Part shown: one piece after another, positions 63,921 through 64,000 of the stretch
How positions within the stretch are numbered: position 1 is the stretch's first letter
How the letters are laid out: each line of letters starts with the position of its first letter
NCBI GenBank assembly: GCA_015847255.1
Contig: JADLZK010012337.1
Span: forward strand, 1,674,001 to 1,738,000
DNA from: Hyparrhenia diplandra
Taxonomy: Eukaryota; Streptophyta; Magnoliopsida; Poales; Poaceae
Direction of reading: 5' to 3'
Length of the DNA stretch: 64,000 nt
Notes under the pieces: generated by a model
Databases searched by the model: none
Told to the model about the DNA's origin: nothing
What the model saw: only the letters and a program-made list of their open reading frames with translations
Program-made: the position numbers and the translations under genes

Positions 63921-64000
63921 ATGGATAACACAAGAATTCTATGTTGGAATGTGCGTGGCCTCAATGACAGAGCCCGCCGAGATGCTGTGCGCACACTAGT
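63921..64000 (+). CDS. LINE2 ORF2 start (endonuclease), truncated by window end
   Basis: ATG at 63921 with MDNTRILCWNVRGLNDRARR, the canonical opening of the plant L1 endonuclease (ILCWNVRGLN). The frame is open to the window end. Confidence 0.85.
   Translation, partial: MDNTRILCWNVRGLNDRARRDAVRTL

Larger units (their letters stand above)
60581..64000 (+). mobile_element. Second L1-type LINE, plus strand, runs out of window
   Basis: A GC-rich 5' region, an ORF1 with a DUF4283-like block (62560-62800), the ORF1 C-terminus ending at 63887, and the start of ORF2 at 63921 give the standard LINE order. It is a different family from the first LINE: the ORF1 wording differs and the endonuclease opens with RILCWNVRGLND. 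ORF2 beyond 64000 is not visible. ORF1 is frame-broken. Confidence 0.75.

Noticed and set aside
1..64000. CRISPR arrays, operons, bacterial ribosome binding sites
   Set aside because: The repeat families, introns and NLR genes show eukaryotic plant DNA; no regularly spaced direct repeats of CRISPR type were seen.
1..64000. tRNA, rRNA or microRNA genes
   Set aside because: No cloverleaf with both boxes and a proper acceptor stem and no rRNA core sequence were recognised. A hairpin scan could not be run.

Overview
The window is plant nuclear DNA, most likely from a grass. The evidence is the repeat content (a sirevirus-type Copia, an Athila-like Gypsy, a chromovirus-like Gypsy remnant, an Ale/Hopscotch-like Copia and L1-type LINEs) together with three coiled-coil NBS-LRR (NLR) resistance-gene copies of the monocot RGA type. 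No species can be named from sequence alone. About three quarters of the window is transposable element.

Layout. 1-415: Copia RNase H scrap. 963-6870: left part of an old Gypsy element (2.3 kb LTR, Met-tRNA primer site, decayed RNase H and integrase). 6876-34260: one L1-type LINE on the minus strand, about 6.1 kb when reassembled, split by two later insertions: a pol-less Athila-like Gypsy (9457-18204, plus strand) and a full-length sirevirus Copia (20201-32722, minus strand, 5-bp target duplication GCAAG). The 5' end of the LINE abuts NLR1 and coincides with loss of its coiled-coil coding part.

34265-38734 is NLR1 (NB-ARC reading frame intact, LRR part frameshifted). 39000-41460 holds three diverged copies of the NLR 3' untranslated tract, which look like ghosts of deleted genes. 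42535-47797 is NLR2, whose 3' end is cut by an Ale-type Copia (47798-53044, minus strand). 53126-53297 is a candidate tRNA-derived SINE. 53990-59598 is NLR3, with a complete exon layout but several frameshifts. Downstream is a chromovirus 3' end with the start of its LTR (60164-60580), then a second L1-type LINE on the plus strand (about 60580-64000) that runs out of the window at the start of its ORF2.

How the parts relate. NLR2 and NLR3 are paralogues with an unusual N-terminal exon: a hydrophobic helix, a coiled coil, then a long low-complexity linker, strongly acidic in NLR3. NLR1 has a different type of NB-ARC but shares with NLR3 the C-terminal LRR block, the terminal intron, a mini-exon and the 3' UTR. 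This points to unequal exchange inside a cluster.

Limits. Frameshifts are frequent in every element, often at homopolymers or CCGG/CCWGG-like steps, and the LTR pairs differ mainly by small indels. Some apparent pseudogenization may therefore be consensus error. All homology statements rest on motif recognition by eye; no database search was run.
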